A stretch of 64,000 nucleotides of DNA from Vibrio mangrovi (GCF_024346955.1 NZ_AP024884.1:310001-374000), one strand, 5' to 3'; counted from the stretch's first letter, positions 26,294 to 36,117 are shown. The notes: a model not told the origin generated them from the sequence alone. Numbers and translations: made by a program.

Positions 26294-27058
26294 ATGCCAA
26301 TGATTCATGAACCGGAAACTAAAAAGACAGGTAAACAGAAAAAGGGATCTCACCAGCGATCCCTTTACTGGAAATATTCACCGATATACTGGCCGGCACT
26401 CTCTTCTGAAGAAGCCGCACTGAAGATCCCACTGAAATATGTCTCAGATATGATCGAAATTACAGTTCTGTCACCCGGTGAATGGCAGGCGTTTTTCTCA
26501 ATTTTATATGCCCGGAAATATCAGGAATATCCGGATATTTCCGAGACCTGTTTAGATGATTTCCTGCGGCAGTTTTCTGAGTGGGGAATCGTTGCTTATG
26601 CAAAAACTTACAATCGCGAAATATATCTGATTCTACAGGGATACCGAAAGCACCTGATGACTCTACTGACCAGTCGGTATTTTTGTGACAATCAGCCACA
26701 GATTCTTACGCTGGGGTTGGGAGCTTTAAGTATTGAAACCGATATGTCTTTGGCAACTCATGTGATTTCATCTATGGAAATCTTGATTGGTGGATCGCGG
26801 AGTATGCTGCAATATCTCATTAATGATGAACAGATACTGAGTCAACTGGGGCTTTGGCATGTGCCGCTTCTGGTCCAGTCTGTCACAACTGCCGGTACTT
26901 CAATGGCACTGGACGAATCCTTTCCGGTATCAATCTGTGTCGGTTTAGGACTGGTGCTGGTGAGTGTATCTTCTCCGGTCTGGGAAACTGACAGAAAATC
27001 GGCCTTTGCACAGAAAATGGCTGAAAAGATGTCAGAATTGGTGGTTAATGAATCATAA
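26294..27058 (+). CDS. Hypothetical 254-residue protein
   Basis: The open frame extends back to 26219, but that part is the terminator hairpin, so the ATG at 26294 (or 26300) is the likely start; GGGAA lies just before. The N terminus is basic (K-K-T-G-K-Q-K-K-G-S). A mixed alpha-beta middle follows. Near the C terminus are hydrophobic stretches (F-P-V-S-I-C-V-G-L-G-L-V-L-V-S-V), perhaps one membrane helix. I recognise no family. No HrpL-type box lies upstream. Confidence 0.6.
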   Translation: MPMIHEPETKKTGKQKKGSHQRSLYWKYSPIYWPALSSEEAALKIPLKYVSDMIEITVLSPGEWQAFFSILYARKYQEYPDISETCLDDFLRQFSEWGIVAYAKTYNREIYLILQGYRKHLMTLLTSRYFCDNQPQILTLGLGALSIETDMSLATHVISSMEILIGGSRSMLQYLINDEQILSQLGLWHVPLLVQSVTTAGTSMALDESFPVSICVGLGLVLVSVSSPVWETDRKSAFAQKMAEKMSELVVNES

Positions 27059-27298
27059 CTCTTGAACGTGGTGTATGCGGGAATAGGATAATGCTCAGTG
27101 CTGTATAAACAGCTCTTTCTCAAGCAGGGTGGCTGATGCCCGGTTTTTTGTCTGGAAACTGAGTGATCCGTCATGGAAAGTGAATAAGATATTGTGTAAT
27201 TGCCGTGATGAACCATACTTAATTCATAATAAAAACAGTAAGTGCAATGTTTAGGGCTGGGCAATGAACGGGTAAAGGATTCATAACGATTTATTCTC

Positions 27299-29224
27299 AT
27301 GCGAAGCTCTAAACTGACACAAGCCGGAAAATTTCTGAAATTTCTCTTACTCTACGTTTTTTTGGTGGGAGTATTCCTGCTATTGCTGTCGATGCTCTAC
27401 AAAACTGAATTACATAAGGTAGATACGACCCTGATTGGTAGTGCGAGCAGTCAGGTTTCCAGTGCTGAAAAAGTGATAAAAAGCTCACTGAGGTGGCGGG
27501 TCAGTGATTTGAGCTTTTTTGAAAGGACACTCATCCGTGCGGATACGGATAAGTCGGGGCATCTGAATACTGACAAAATCACTTTGTTATGGCGATCCTT
27601 TATTCAATCCCGGCGGGTTTACACCGAAGTCAAATGGGTTGATTTTTCAGGACAGGAAAAAATAAAAATAAATTATAATCAGGGCAAAGTTTCTGTGGCT
27701 CAGCCTGAACGTTTGATGAACATCAGTCAGACTTCTTATTTTAAAGATATTATGAAGTTCCCCCGTAAGAAGATATTTATTTCAGCATTAGATATGGAGA
27801 TGAAAGAGAGTATTAACTCTATCTATGATGCACCGGTTCTGGTGATTGGTGAAAAAATAGAAAATATCCCGGAAAGCCGTCATCTGAAAGGATTACTGAT
27901 TATCAGTTATAAAATCGATGATTTACTGAATCGTATATATGATATTAATGATCATCTCTGGCTTTCTAATAATACCGGACAATGGGTTAAAGTGGCTTCT
28001 GAAGGCACCTCGGAACGGAAGCATCAGCTGAAATATCAGATTAAAATGTCGAGTGATTATGTTCGTGAATGGGGAAAAATATCTGTAGGAAAATCGGGAA
28101 GCTTTATTCAGGAGAATGGAATATGGGTGTTTAATACCTTACTTACTCCGGAACAGAGTGGTAAGTTGGGCGTGACAAGATTTTATGTAGGAGCGTCTGA
28201 ATCTCAGTCCCCACGCTATCCCTGGAAAATTATTTATTATATCTCAAAAGATGATTTGAACTTTATGAAGAAAGAAATACATCATTATCATATTGCGATG
28301 ATTAGTTTCTTCAGTTTTCTATTCCTGCTCTTTGGCTATTATATTTTCTCTTTGTATTTTAAATCACAAAAAACGCTGACTAAATTATCGATGGCAAGTC
28401 AAATCATAGATAATCATGTTATCTACGCAACTTCAGATTTAGATGATTGTATTGAATCTGTCTCGGAGGCCTTTTGTGCAGTTTCCGGATATACTCAGGA
28501 AGAACTGCTTGATAAACCATATACTATTGTTCGTCATCCGGATATGTCGGATTCATTTTATATCGACATGAAAGATAATATCCTGTCAGGGAAATCCTGG
28601 AGTGGGGAAATAAAAAACCAGAACAAGAATGGCGAAACATATTGGGTCTTCGCATATATTGATCCAAATTATTCATCGAATGGGCATCTCATCGGATATA
28701 CCGCTGTTGAGCAGAATATTACGGACCGCAAACATGTTGAAAAACTCTCGGTTACGGATCGGTTAACCGGAATGCATAATCGCCTGAAACTGGATGAAAC
28801 GCTGGAACGGGAAATGTTCCGGGCAGAACGGTATAGACATCCTTTATCGATTATTTTGTTGGATATCGATAATTTTAAAATGGTGAATGATAACTATGGT
28901 CATCGTGTCGGTGATGACATCTTGTGCAAGATTGCTGAGTTACTGCAATGCCATGTCAGAAAAACAGATATTCCGGGACGGTGGGGTGGAGAAGAGTTTC
29001 TGATTGTCTGTCCGGAAACCGATTTTCACGGAGTGCAGATTCTGGCAGAAAAACTTCGCCAGTTGTTTATGCACTATGAGTTTGAGGTGATCGGACGCTG
29101 TACCTGTAGTTTTGGGGTTGTCACCCGAATGGATACTGAAACGGTCGATCAAATGATGGAACGTGCTGATATTGCGTTGTATCTGGCAAAAGACAAAGGT
29201 AAAAACCGGGTTGAATCGATATAA
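27299..29224 (+). CDS. Membrane diguanylate cyclase with sensor, PAS and GGDEF domains
   Basis: 641 residues. A membrane helix near 13-33 and another near 333-355 flank a periplasmic sensor domain of the dCACHE class. A PAS domain lies near 365-475, then a GGDEF domain. The active-site motif G-G-E-E-F is near 562-566, and an inhibitory site R-K-T-D stands five residues before it, so the enzyme should make cyclic di-GMP and be limited by its product. Cyclic di-GMP governs the switch between motility and biofilm. The ligand is unknown. It has no visible operon partner. Confidence 0.92.
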   Translation: MRSSKLTQAGKFLKFLLLYVFLVGVFLLLLSMLYKTELHKVDTTLIGSASSQVSSAEKVIKSSLRWRVSDLSFFERTLIRADTDKSGHLNTDKITLLWRSFIQSRRVYTEVKWVDFSGQEKIKINYNQGKVSVAQPERLMNISQTSYFKDIMKFPRKKIFISALDMEMKESINSIYDAPVLVIGEKIENIPESRHLKGLLIISYKIDDLLNRIYDINDHLWLSNNTGQWVKVASEGTSERKHQLKYQIKMSSDYVREWGKISVGKSGSFIQENGIWVFNTLLTPEQSGKLGVTRFYVGASESQSPRYPWKIIYYISKDDLNFMKKEIHHYHIAMISFFSFLFLLFGYYIFSLYFKSQKTLTKLSMASQIIDNHVIYATSDLDDCIESVSEAFCAVSGYTQEELLDKPYTIVRHPDMSDSFYIDMKDNILSGKSWSGEIKNQNKNGETYWVFAYIDPNYSSNGHLIGYTAVEQNITDRKHVEKLSVTDRLTGMHNRLKLDETLEREMFRAERYRHPLSIILLDIDNFKMVNDNYGHRVGDDILCKIAELLQCHVRKTDIPGRWGGEEFLIVCPETDFHGVQILAEKLRQLFMHYEFEVIGRCTCSFGVVTRMDTETVDQMMERADIALYLAKDKGKNRVESI

Positions 29225-29258
29225 CGGCGATGACTCAAATCTCTGCTTTGCCTCACTG

Positions 29259-29306
29259 CCCGGTGATTCTCGCTGAAACTGTATTTTAAAGTTATTTGGG
29301 TATATC
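29259..29306. repeat. 48 bp dispersed repeat, copy 1
   Basis: CCCGGTGATTCTCGCTGAAA and the following 28 bases recur at 29888-29935 with about six changes, in the same orientation. The last 26 bases are the inverse of the short Vibrio motif at 21853 and 50991. The remainder of the gap 29225-29528 shows no gene. Confidence 0.85.
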
Positions 29307-29528
29307 TATTTCTTTGTATGTTATTGGTTATGTATTTGTGAACGGTAACGTCAAAATGAACATTGAGAGGGTAAAAAACTCATCCGGGTCGGTTGACCAT
29401 CACGATTTTAAAATATAAAAATACCTCCACTCGGGAAACGAGAATACCTGATGAGCATGATTTTCTGTATTTGGGGCTGAATGCTCGCGGGTATCAAAAC
29501 ATCTATTATAAATCAAGAAACTGACGAT

Positions 29529-29774
29529 ATGATCAGTTGGCAAAAAACGTTGGCAGGTATGGACATGAGGAAAAACTATCTGGAGTATTCAGATCAGGCT
29601 ATCAGAAATTTCATGGCTGATCTTTTTGAAACATTTGACTCACAGCTTAAGGAAAGCCAGGAACCTCGCGTTGAGCTGGAATTCTTTGGCGGGACAGTTG
29701 AGATTCGCTTACTCTCCTTTGAAGGTGTGTATAAACCACAGCTTGTAGGAATCCCTGAACAGGAAACAACCTGA
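29529..29774 (+). CDS. Small hypothetical acidic protein
   Basis: 81 residues from the ATG at 29529; the frame is open from 29481, with no better ribosome site. It is acidic, with a helical N-terminal half (A-I-R-N-F-M-A-D-L-F-E-T-F) and a strand-like second half (V-E-L-E-F-F-G-G-T-V-E-I-R). Size and charge resemble a secretion chaperone, but the HrpL-like box of the next gene lies downstream of it, so they are probably not one transcript. No family recognised. Confidence 0.4.
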   Translation: MISWQKTLAGMDMRKNYLEYSDQAIRNFMADLFETFDSQLKESQEPRVELEFFGGTVEIRLLSFEGVYKPQLVGIPEQETT

Positions 29775-29851
29775 TCACTCTTATCATCTGACACATTTAC
29801 CGATCATCTATTCTGTTTTCGGCCCTCTTTTTAATCCTCTGCTTTATCGCG

Positions 29852-29879
29852 GGAACTAAAAGACCTGGGCCGATACTTA
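29852..29879 (+). promoter_or_regulatory. Weak HrpL-type box upstream of the 989-residue effector candidate
   Basis: GGAACT, 15 bp, ATACTTA. The -35 half is good; the -10 half keeps only A-C and the final A of CCACNNA. It is 94 bases upstream of the ATG. Support comes mostly from the three better boxes with the same spacing. Confidence 0.4.
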
Positions 29880-29887
29880 TATTTGTA

Positions 29888-29935
29888 CCCAGTGATTCTC
29901 ACTGAAACTGCATTTTAAGGTCATTTGGGTATATC
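29888..29935. repeat. 48 bp dispersed repeat, copy 2
   Basis: Partner of 29259-29306. It lies between the HrpL-like box and the start of the effector candidate, so it would be in that gene's untranslated leader. Confidence 0.85.
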
Positions 29936-29973
29936 ACTCATTCAAAATACAGCAGAAATGATCGGTTGCCTCT

Positions 29974-32943
29974 ATGAGAAATTTACCCTCCGGGTCTATG
30001 TTTGTTCGTCATCATTCCTTTTCTTCACACACGTCTCCGGTAATTTCAGATGCCGCAGCCTCAGCGAAACAGAGTAAAGACGATCTTGATGTGGTGACCC
30101 GCAAAGACATGCTCAACCGGAAACTGACCGAGTTATCGCAGACGGAAAAATCACTCCAGCAACAGTTACACCGCCACTGGCGCTTTGACCGGACAGTGAA
30201 TCAGGATCTCAGTGATAAAAAAACCTATTCAGAGCAACGTAAGAATGAACTGAAAGCAATCAAAGGTGGTGAAGATATTGCTGCCCAGTATGGTCTTACG
30301 CTTGCTGTCACCGATGCGTTTTTGAAAGATCACTTACAGCTATTGAAAGTCGATACTCCGATTCCGGCCGATTATATGCGTGATCAGGTTTCGACGGATT
30401 ACTATGAGCGATGCCGTGAAATTTATAAGGCAAAAGGCGGTAATACGAGTTTGCCGGTTTTGTTTGTAAACAGTGAAAATGGTGCTGAACAGGTGCTTGG
30501 TCATTTCCGGGGAACCAAACATATTTATGGTACACCGGAACAACATCTGAGCAAAAATCTGGAATTTTTGCAGCCGGGACTTTATGCGTTGCCATTGCGA
30601 TATCAGTCGGCAGTTATCCCGGCGCAGAAACTAATCCACATCTATGGTGCCCAGCCGTCAGCATACGCTTTAATGGCTGGCGCAAACGGACCCAAACAGA
30701 CCGTCATTCCGGATGTGTCGGTTGATAATCAGAAGTTACTAAATGCATTACGTCCTCTGGAGAATGGGGTTTGTGACCGGCTCCGGGATATTCCCGATAA
30801 AGTTGGCCCGGCTAAACTTGCGAAAGCGGCTGCGGATATGGTTGAACAGCTAGCTGATGTCTATGAAGACCGGGATACAATGGCAGAGCACCGGCATAAT
30901 CCGGTGCTGGCCAACGGGTTAAAAGCAATGAGGGCAATTGCAGACAGCCTGCCAGAACTCAGCCATGATAGTTATAAGTTTTCTTCGGCATATCAGACAC
31001 TATGCGAAGAACTTCAGGTCTGTCTGAGTGCGACAAAACCTTATGATCTGAGTGATTTTAAGATGGCTGCGGCTCCCTTGCTTGCCGCAGAACATTTGCC
31101 ATCATCGGTTCCTGAGCCACAAATGCATCTGGTCAGTTCCGGTATGGGTGCACTGGCATTGGGGCTTGATGCCGCTGAAATTATGACCGGCAACCAGAAT
31201 GTTACCGAGCTCTCCAGTCTGAAACATGGCAAAAGCCCGGTCTACTATGAAGTGAATAAGCTGCGCCAGGAACGTTCCACCGAGTCAGCTCATGATAATA
31301 CGCTTTATGCCACGCTGAATCACAGCATCCCGAATCACCCGGAAAATCCGGGATGGAATGTCGATGCAGTGATTGAATCTTTACAGGCACACCTTAATCA
31401 GACCGGAAAGCGGACGAAGCCGGTTGTACTGATTGTAGACGCCACGCTGGAAAAGCGGGGAGATATGGACAAACTGGTCAGTCGTTTCGCTAATGATATT
31501 GCGCAAAATCGTCTGAAAATGGTTGTCTGTAAGAGTTATCAGAAATTTGCCAATCTGGGGAGCGCGAAGGTGATGGCCGGGGGAATTGGGATTATCTCTG
31601 CAGATGATCCGGCAACAAGACAAGCCCAGTCTTATCTGAATCATGCTGAAGAATCACTGAACCTGATGGCAAATAACGATGCACAGCTGATGGTTCATCT
31701 GCTGGGATGCCGGGAGCATGAATTTCAGTTGCTTGACCGGGCTGTTGAAAATGGCCGTTTTGTTGCTCAGAATCTGTTTCACGGTGAAGATGGTCACCAG
31801 CCGTTGGATTTTTACGACGATCATCTTCCTTTCGGGATGTTGTCGATGCAGAGTGAGCCGCATCTCTTCTCGCTGGATATGGCGGATGGTCATAAAGATC
31901 TGAAGTTGAATCGCGAAAGTCACGTTGTCACAAATTATCTGAAAAACCGCGACAGTTTTGGCTTTACCACGACAACGCTTTCCGGTGTGCCGGTTGACCG
32001 GGAGCGGACCGTACGGATGTCATATGGACAAGAAAGTCAGGCTGAACTAACCGAGCGGTTATATATGCCCAGTCTGCTGATGAAGAAAGGGGAGATGCAA
32101 TGGGACTGTTCTCAGGCCAGAAAACTGATTCATGAACTGGCGAACGATGCGATCAAAACGGTCAGAATTCCGCCTCATGTTCGTCCGACCCTCAGACAAA
32201 AATTATATGTTGCCGGTCAGCTGGAGAAACCGGAGCCCGATAATACCAGCCGGTTAACCTCCGGAACGGATGCCTTGCGCCAGCAACAGTTAAAGAATGG
32301 AGCGCGGGGAATGACTCTGAATAAAGTTGCCTCGGTGATGGATCATCTGAGTGAAGTGATTTTAATGGGCACTAAACCGGAACAGTGGATTGCCGGTAAA
32401 GATCGTCCGGTGATCGATGAGTTACTCGCTGGTGTGATTTATTCTGGGATGCCGGGTGTCTCTTCTGCCGGGCGTTCAGCGGTATTGGCATTGCAGAAAC
32501 ACATGAGTATGGCAGATATGCTCAGCTCACGTCCGGAGCAGCAACAGCAGGGACTCAATGCTCTGGCTGGTGCGATGATACGCCTTCCCGGCTGGCCGCA
32601 AATGGCAAATACCTTGGTTGATATTCCGGACAATGTCTTCGAATCAGCGCGGATATCGGAGCAGAGCCGGGTGATTCAGGCAATGTTTGCTCCACTGGAT
32701 AGCCAGACTCGTCTGCATGTCATTCAACAGTGTGTTGAACAAGATCAACTGAGTAAAGCCGAAGCATTGCTGAAGTTTGTTGAGGAAGGTGATGATTCGC
32801 TGGCTCCGGACAGTTTCTATTCAGCAACCCATGATGTTGATGATGGCCTGCAGAATTTGCCCAGACCGATGAACGAACGGGAACAGAATCTGCAACTGAA
32901 TCGGCTGCGATTACAGGAACAGGCGTTGATGAGCCGGAAATGA
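29974..32943 (+). CDS. Large candidate type III effector with PLP-enzyme-like core
   Basis: 989 residues, no signal peptide, N terminus rich in S and H. Residues 35-100 look coiled-coil. Near the centre three motifs follow the order of Cys/Met-metabolism PLP enzymes: S-S-G-M-G-A-L at 388-394 (phosphate-binding S-S-G-M), V-D-A-T-L with Asp489 (pyridine-nitrogen Asp), and C-K-S-Y-Q-K-F with Lys524 (Schiff-base Lys), followed by M-A-G-G-I-G-I-I. The Asp-Lys gap, 35, is longer than about 25 in cystathionine gamma-synthase. The C-terminal 350 residues are helical and unrecognised. Export is inferred from the box, the neighbours and the N terminus. Confidence 0.55.
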   Translation: MRNLPSGSMFVRHHSFSSHTSPVISDAAASAKQSKDDLDVVTRKDMLNRKLTELSQTEKSLQQQLHRHWRFDRTVNQDLSDKKTYSEQRKNELKAIKGGEDIAAQYGLTLAVTDAFLKDHLQLLKVDTPIPADYMRDQVSTDYYERCREIYKAKGGNTSLPVLFVNSENGAEQVLGHFRGTKHIYGTPEQHLSKNLEFLQPGLYALPLRYQSAVIPAQKLIHIYGAQPSAYALMAGANGPKQTVIPDVSVDNQKLLNALRPLENGVCDRLRDIPDKVGPAKLAKAAADMVEQLADVYEDRDTMAEHRHNPVLANGLKAMRAIADSLPELSHDSYKFSSAYQTLCEELQVCLSATKPYDLSDFKMAAAPLLAAEHLPSSVPEPQMHLVSSGMGALALGLDAAEIMTGNQNVTELSSLKHGKSPVYYEVNKLRQERSTESAHDNTLYATLNHSIPNHPENPGWNVDAVIESLQAHLNQTGKRTKPVVLIVDATLEKRGDMDKLVSRFANDIAQNRLKMVVCKSYQKFANLGSAKVMAGGIGIISADDPATRQAQSYLNHAEESLNLMANNDAQLMVHLLGCREHEFQLLDRAVENGRFVAQNLFHGEDGHQPLDFYDDHLPFGMLSMQSEPHLFSLDMADGHKDLKLNRESHVVTNYLKNRDSFGFTTTTLSGVPVDRERTVRMSYGQESQAELTERLYMPSLLMKKGEMQWDCSQARKLIHELANDAIKTVRIPPHVRPTLRQKLYVAGQLEKPEPDNTSRLTSGTDALRQQQLKNGARGMTLNKVASVMDHLSEVILMGTKPEQWIAGKDRPVIDELLAGVIYSGMPGVSSAGRSAVLALQKHMSMADMLSSRPEQQQQGLNALAGAMIRLPGWPQMANTLVDIPDNVFESARISEQSRVIQAMFAPLDSQTRLHVIQQCVEQDQLSKAEALLKFVEEGDDSLAPDSFYSATHDVDDGLQNLPRPMNEREQNLQLNRLRLQEQALMSRK

Positions 32944-32944
32944 T

Positions 32945-32981
32945 CCGGGAGACTTCAGGAAAGTTTCTCCTGAAGTCCCGG
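32945..32981. terminator. Bidirectional terminator-like hairpin
   Basis: CCGGGA-G-ACTTCAGGA at 32945-32960 pairs with TCCTGAAGT-CCCGG, with one bulge. It lies between two convergent genes. There is no strong T tract, so it may work as a barrier hairpin. Confidence 0.55.
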
Positions 32982-32985
32982 TAAG

Positions 32986-34671
32986 TTACGCTTCTGTCGG
33001 TGGATTCGGCGGGGTTTCAATTTCTCTTAGTGCCGTCTGTAGTGCTTCCTGGAATTCCGGGAAATAATGGTCTTTGCCAATCTGTTGCATGATACCGGCT
33101 TTCTGGAGTTTATAAGTGACACGGGCATTCGCCCCGGAAATCATCACCTGAATGTTACGGTGTCTGAAATCCTGAATCATTTCTTCCAGAGTCTGTAAGC
33201 CGGTAATGTCCATAAACGGTACCCATTTCAGGCGCAGAATCAGAATACGGGGTTTATCCTGAATACCATGCATGACCCGCTCAAAGGCATCGGCTGCGGC
33301 AAAGAAAAACGGGCCTTCCAGCGCATAAACCGCCAGTTCCTGCGGCAATTGGGTGATTCCCTGACGTGCCAGTTCATCGGCCAGCTCAACACTGGTACTG
33401 GCTTTGACCTCAACACTTGATGCCATTCGTTTGACAAAGTGCAGAACCGCAATGATTACACCGATATTGACGGCAACCACCAGATCGGCAAAAACTGTCA
33501 GAAAGAAAGTAATCAGCAGAATCAGAATGTCAGCTCTTGGTGCCCGCTTAAGCAGCTTGATAAAGTGGCGGGCTTCGCTCATGTTCCATGCCACAACGAA
33601 CAGAATCGCGCTCAGGGTTGCCAGCGGGATGTTCACAGCCAGTGGTGCGAGCAGCAACAGGATGATGATCAGTGTCGCTGAGTGCACGAGTCCGGAAAGC
33701 GGGCTGTTGCCTCCGTTACGGATATTGGTCGCTGTCCGGGCGATTGCCCCTGTCGCAGCAATCCCACCAAACAGAGGTGAGACCACATTGGCTATACCCT
33801 GACCAATCAATTCCTGATTCGAATTGTGTCTGGTTCCTGCCATTCCGTCTGCAACCACTGCGGAAAGAAGTGATTCAATGGCACCCAGCATCGCAATGGC
33901 AAATGCCGGGCCGATCAGACGAATCAGATCAGAAAAACTCGCCTGTGGCAGAGAGAACTCCGGTAACCCTTGTGGAATTCCCCCAAAAGCTGTGCCGATG
34001 GTCCGAATTCCTTCCAGATGCATGGTGTACTGTAAAAGTGTGACAATCACCAAAGCCATCAGCGGACCGGGAACTTTGGCCAGTTTTGGGATTTTTGGAC
34101 CGTAAATGACAATCAGTAGAGATAAAACCGCCAGACCAGTTGTTTGCCAGTGCAGTTGCGGTAAGGCATGGTAGATTGACAGCAGTTTCTGGTGAAAGTG
34201 TTCGCCATGAATTTGCGGTAAGCCGAAGAACTCCTGCCATTGTCCGACCCAGATAATGACACCGATGCCGCTGGTAAAACCGATGATCACCGGATCCGGA
34301 ATGAAACGAATGATGCTGCCGAGTTTGGTTATTCCCAGTAACAGCAGGAAAATACCAGCCATCATGGTCGCGATTTGTAAGCCACTGATACCATAGTCGT
34401 GTACGACACCGGACAGCAGAACAATAAAAGCTCCGGTTGGCCCCGCGATCTGGATACGGGATCCGCCGAACAGAGAGACAAGAATTCCGGCAATAATTGC
34501 AGTATACAAACCTTGTTCTGGTTTGACGCCGGATGCAATTGCAAAAGCCATCGCCAGCGGTAAAGCGACCACGCCGACAATCACGCCTGCGCTTATATTC
34601 CGTAACCATTGGGAACGATGAAAAAGTCCTGCTTTGTAGGACTCATAACAGGCAATCATGAGAATAACCAT
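32986..34671 (-). CDS. SulP-family anion transporter with STAS domain
   Basis: 561 residues. The N-terminal 420 residues hold about 12 membrane segments, beginning with the SulP pattern G-V-I-V-G-V-V-A-L-P-L-A-M-A-F-A and G-L-Y-T-A-I-I-A-G. A cytoplasmic STAS domain follows from about 440 (I-L-R-L-K-W-V-P-F-M-D-I-T-G-L-Q-T-L). SulP proteins carry sulfate, bicarbonate or dicarboxylates; the substrate cannot be read from sequence. It is divergent from ldhA across about 190 bases and is not linked to the effector gene with which it converges. Confidence 0.88.
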   Translation of the reverse strand: MVILMIACYESYKAGLFHRSQWLRNISAGVIVGVVALPLAMAFAIASGVKPEQGLYTAIIAGILVSLFGGSRIQIAGPTGAFIVLLSGVVHDYGISGLQIATMMAGIFLLLLGITKLGSIIRFIPDPVIIGFTSGIGVIIWVGQWQEFFGLPQIHGEHFHQKLLSIYHALPQLHWQTTGLAVLSLLIVIYGPKIPKLAKVPGPLMALVIVTLLQYTMHLEGIRTIGTAFGGIPQGLPEFSLPQASFSDLIRLIGPAFAIAMLGAIESLLSAVVADGMAGTRHNSNQELIGQGIANVVSPLFGGIAATGAIARTATNIRNGGNSPLSGLVHSATLIIILLLLAPLAVNIPLATLSAILFVVAWNMSEARHFIKLLKRAPRADILILLITFFLTVFADLVVAVNIGVIIAVLHFVKRMASSVEVKASTSVELADELARQGITQLPQELAVYALEGPFFFAAADAFERVMHGIQDKPRILILRLKWVPFMDITGLQTLEEMIQDFRHRNIQVMISGANARVTYKLQKAGIMQQIGKDHYFPEFQEALQTALREIETPPNPPTEA

Positions 34672-34864
34672 TGAAAGAGAGAGACGAGCTACAGATCTTA
34701 CAACGATGCTTTACACTGTAAAGTACCAATTAGATATTCTGGTAATAATTTTATTATTTGGGTATAAACTCAGCAAGAACAGCGGACCGGCTCACACTGT
34801 TTCAACATAAGCTCAACATACAAATAACCGCTGTCGTTTTTTTCCCCATTTTAGGAATGAAGCC

Positions 34865-35854
34865 ATGAAAATATCAGTTTTTAGCTCGAAAGCTTACGAT
34901 CAGGAGTATTTTACTCAGGCCAATCAGGCATATGGATTTGACCTCGAATTTTATGAAGTCCGGTTGGATGAGAAGACAGTGAAGCTGGCTCATGACAGCC
35001 CGGTTGTCTGTGCATTTGTTAATGATGATTTGTCGGAACCGGTGTTAAAGGTGTTAGCAGCCAGTGGTACAAAATTACTGGCGATGCGTTGTGCCGGTTA
35101 TAACAATGTTGACCTGGAAGCGGCCAAAAAATATGGCATTACCGTTGTTCGTGTTCCGGCATACTCTCCGGAAGCTGTCGCGGAACATACTGTCGGTTTG
35201 ATGATGACTCTGAACCGGCGGATTCATAAAGCCTATCAGCGTACCCGCGATGCGAATTTTTCACTCGATGGGTTAGTCGGATTCAATATGTACGGTAAAA
35301 CAGCCGGTATTATCGGCACCGGAAAAATCGGTGTGGCAACGCTGCGGATTCTGAAAGGATTCGGTATGCGGTTGCTGGTGCATGATCCGTATCAGAACCC
35401 GGCAGCGATTGACCTCGGAGCGGAATATGTTGATTTGCCGACGTTATTGCGTGAGTCAGATGTGATCAGTCTGCATTGTCCGCTGTTCAAAGAGAACTAC
35501 CATATGTTGGATGCTCAGGCGTTTGCACAGATGAAAAAGGGCGTCATGATCATCAATACCAGCCGTGGCGCATTACTGAATGCATTAGATGCAATAGAAG
35601 CACTGAAACAGGGAGTGATTGGTTCTCTGGGGCTGGATGTCTACGAAGAAGAGCAGGAACTGTTTTTTGAAGATAAATCGAATGTTGTGATTACCGATGA
35701 TGTATTCCGCCGTTTATCTGCCTGCCATAACGTGTTGTTCACCGGTCATCAGGCTTTTCTGACCAGAGAAGCATTACTATCGATTGCGACCACGACATTC
35801 GACAATGTGGACTGTTTTCATCAGAACATCAGCAGTGGCAATGAAGTCGAATAG
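34865..35854 (+). CDS. ldhA: Fermentative D-lactate dehydrogenase
   Basis: 329 residues, the LdhA length. It begins M-K-I-S-V-F-S-S-K-A-Y-D, has the substrate loop R-C-A-G-Y-N-N-V-D-L, and a Rossmann motif G-I-I-G-T-G-K-I-G near 148-156. The catalytic Arg is in N-T-S-R-G-A-L-L, Glu in the D-V-Y-E-E-E region and His in T-G-H-Q-A-F-L-T. It reduces pyruvate to D-lactate with NADH under oxygen limitation. Its last 32 codons fall inside a 362 bp segment repeated at 43827-44187, downstream of locus A. Confidence 0.92.
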   Translation: MKISVFSSKAYDQEYFTQANQAYGFDLEFYEVRLDEKTVKLAHDSPVVCAFVNDDLSEPVLKVLAASGTKLLAMRCAGYNNVDLEAAKKYGITVVRVPAYSPEAVAEHTVGLMMTLNRRIHKAYQRTRDANFSLDGLVGFNMYGKTAGIIGTGKIGVATLRILKGFGMRLLVHDPYQNPAAIDLGAEYVDLPTLLRESDVISLHCPLFKENYHMLDAQAFAQMKKGVMIINTSRGALLNALDAIEALKQGVIGSLGLDVYEEEQELFFEDKSNVVITDDVFRRLSACHNVLFTGHQAFLTREALLSIATTTFDNVDCFHQNISSGNEVE

Positions 35855-35871
35855 TTTGGAATTGAATGCTT

Positions 35872-36004
35872 TTGCAAAATGAAAATTGATTTGCATTTTA
35901 AGAAAGGCATATGAGTGCTACTGTATTGTGATTAGGTTGATATTTGTACGAATCAAATGAAATCAAATAGTTAAAAGCAAATAAAAAGTTGGCACACATA
36001 CTGC
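35872..36004 (+). promoter_or_regulatory. LuxO-type site and sigma-54 promoter of qrr copy 1
   Basis: The LuxO-type inverted TTGCA-rich site is at 35872-35900 (TTGCAAAATG and TTTGCATTTT). The sigma-54 promoter is TTGGCACACATACTGCA at 35989-36005, with GG at 35991 and GC at 36003. The predicted start, about 12 bases later, falls exactly on the first base of the Qrr stem. The activator site lies 115-143 bases upstream, a usual distance for phospho-LuxO. Confidence 0.85.
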
Positions 36005-36014
36005 AATAGTTATA

Positions 36015-36117
36015 GTGACCCTTTTAAGCCGAGGGTCACCTAGCCAACTGACGTTGTTAGTGAACCTATTTTTGTTCATATTGACAGCCAATCACAATCT
36101 TGTGATTGGCTTTTTTT
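36015..36117 (+). ncRNA. qrr: Qrr quorum-regulatory small RNA, copy 1
   Basis: About 103 bases. It starts with the first Qrr stem (TGACCC ... GGGTCA), followed by the conserved block CTAGCCAACTGACGTTGTTA, which pairs with luxR/hapR-type and aphA mRNAs. It ends with the terminator stem GCCAATCACAA/TTGTGATTGGC at 36087-36110 and seven T residues. Qrr RNAs act with Hfq at low cell density to repress the master quorum regulator. The number among the species' Qrr genes cannot be told. It is complete and looks functional. Confidence 0.95.
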
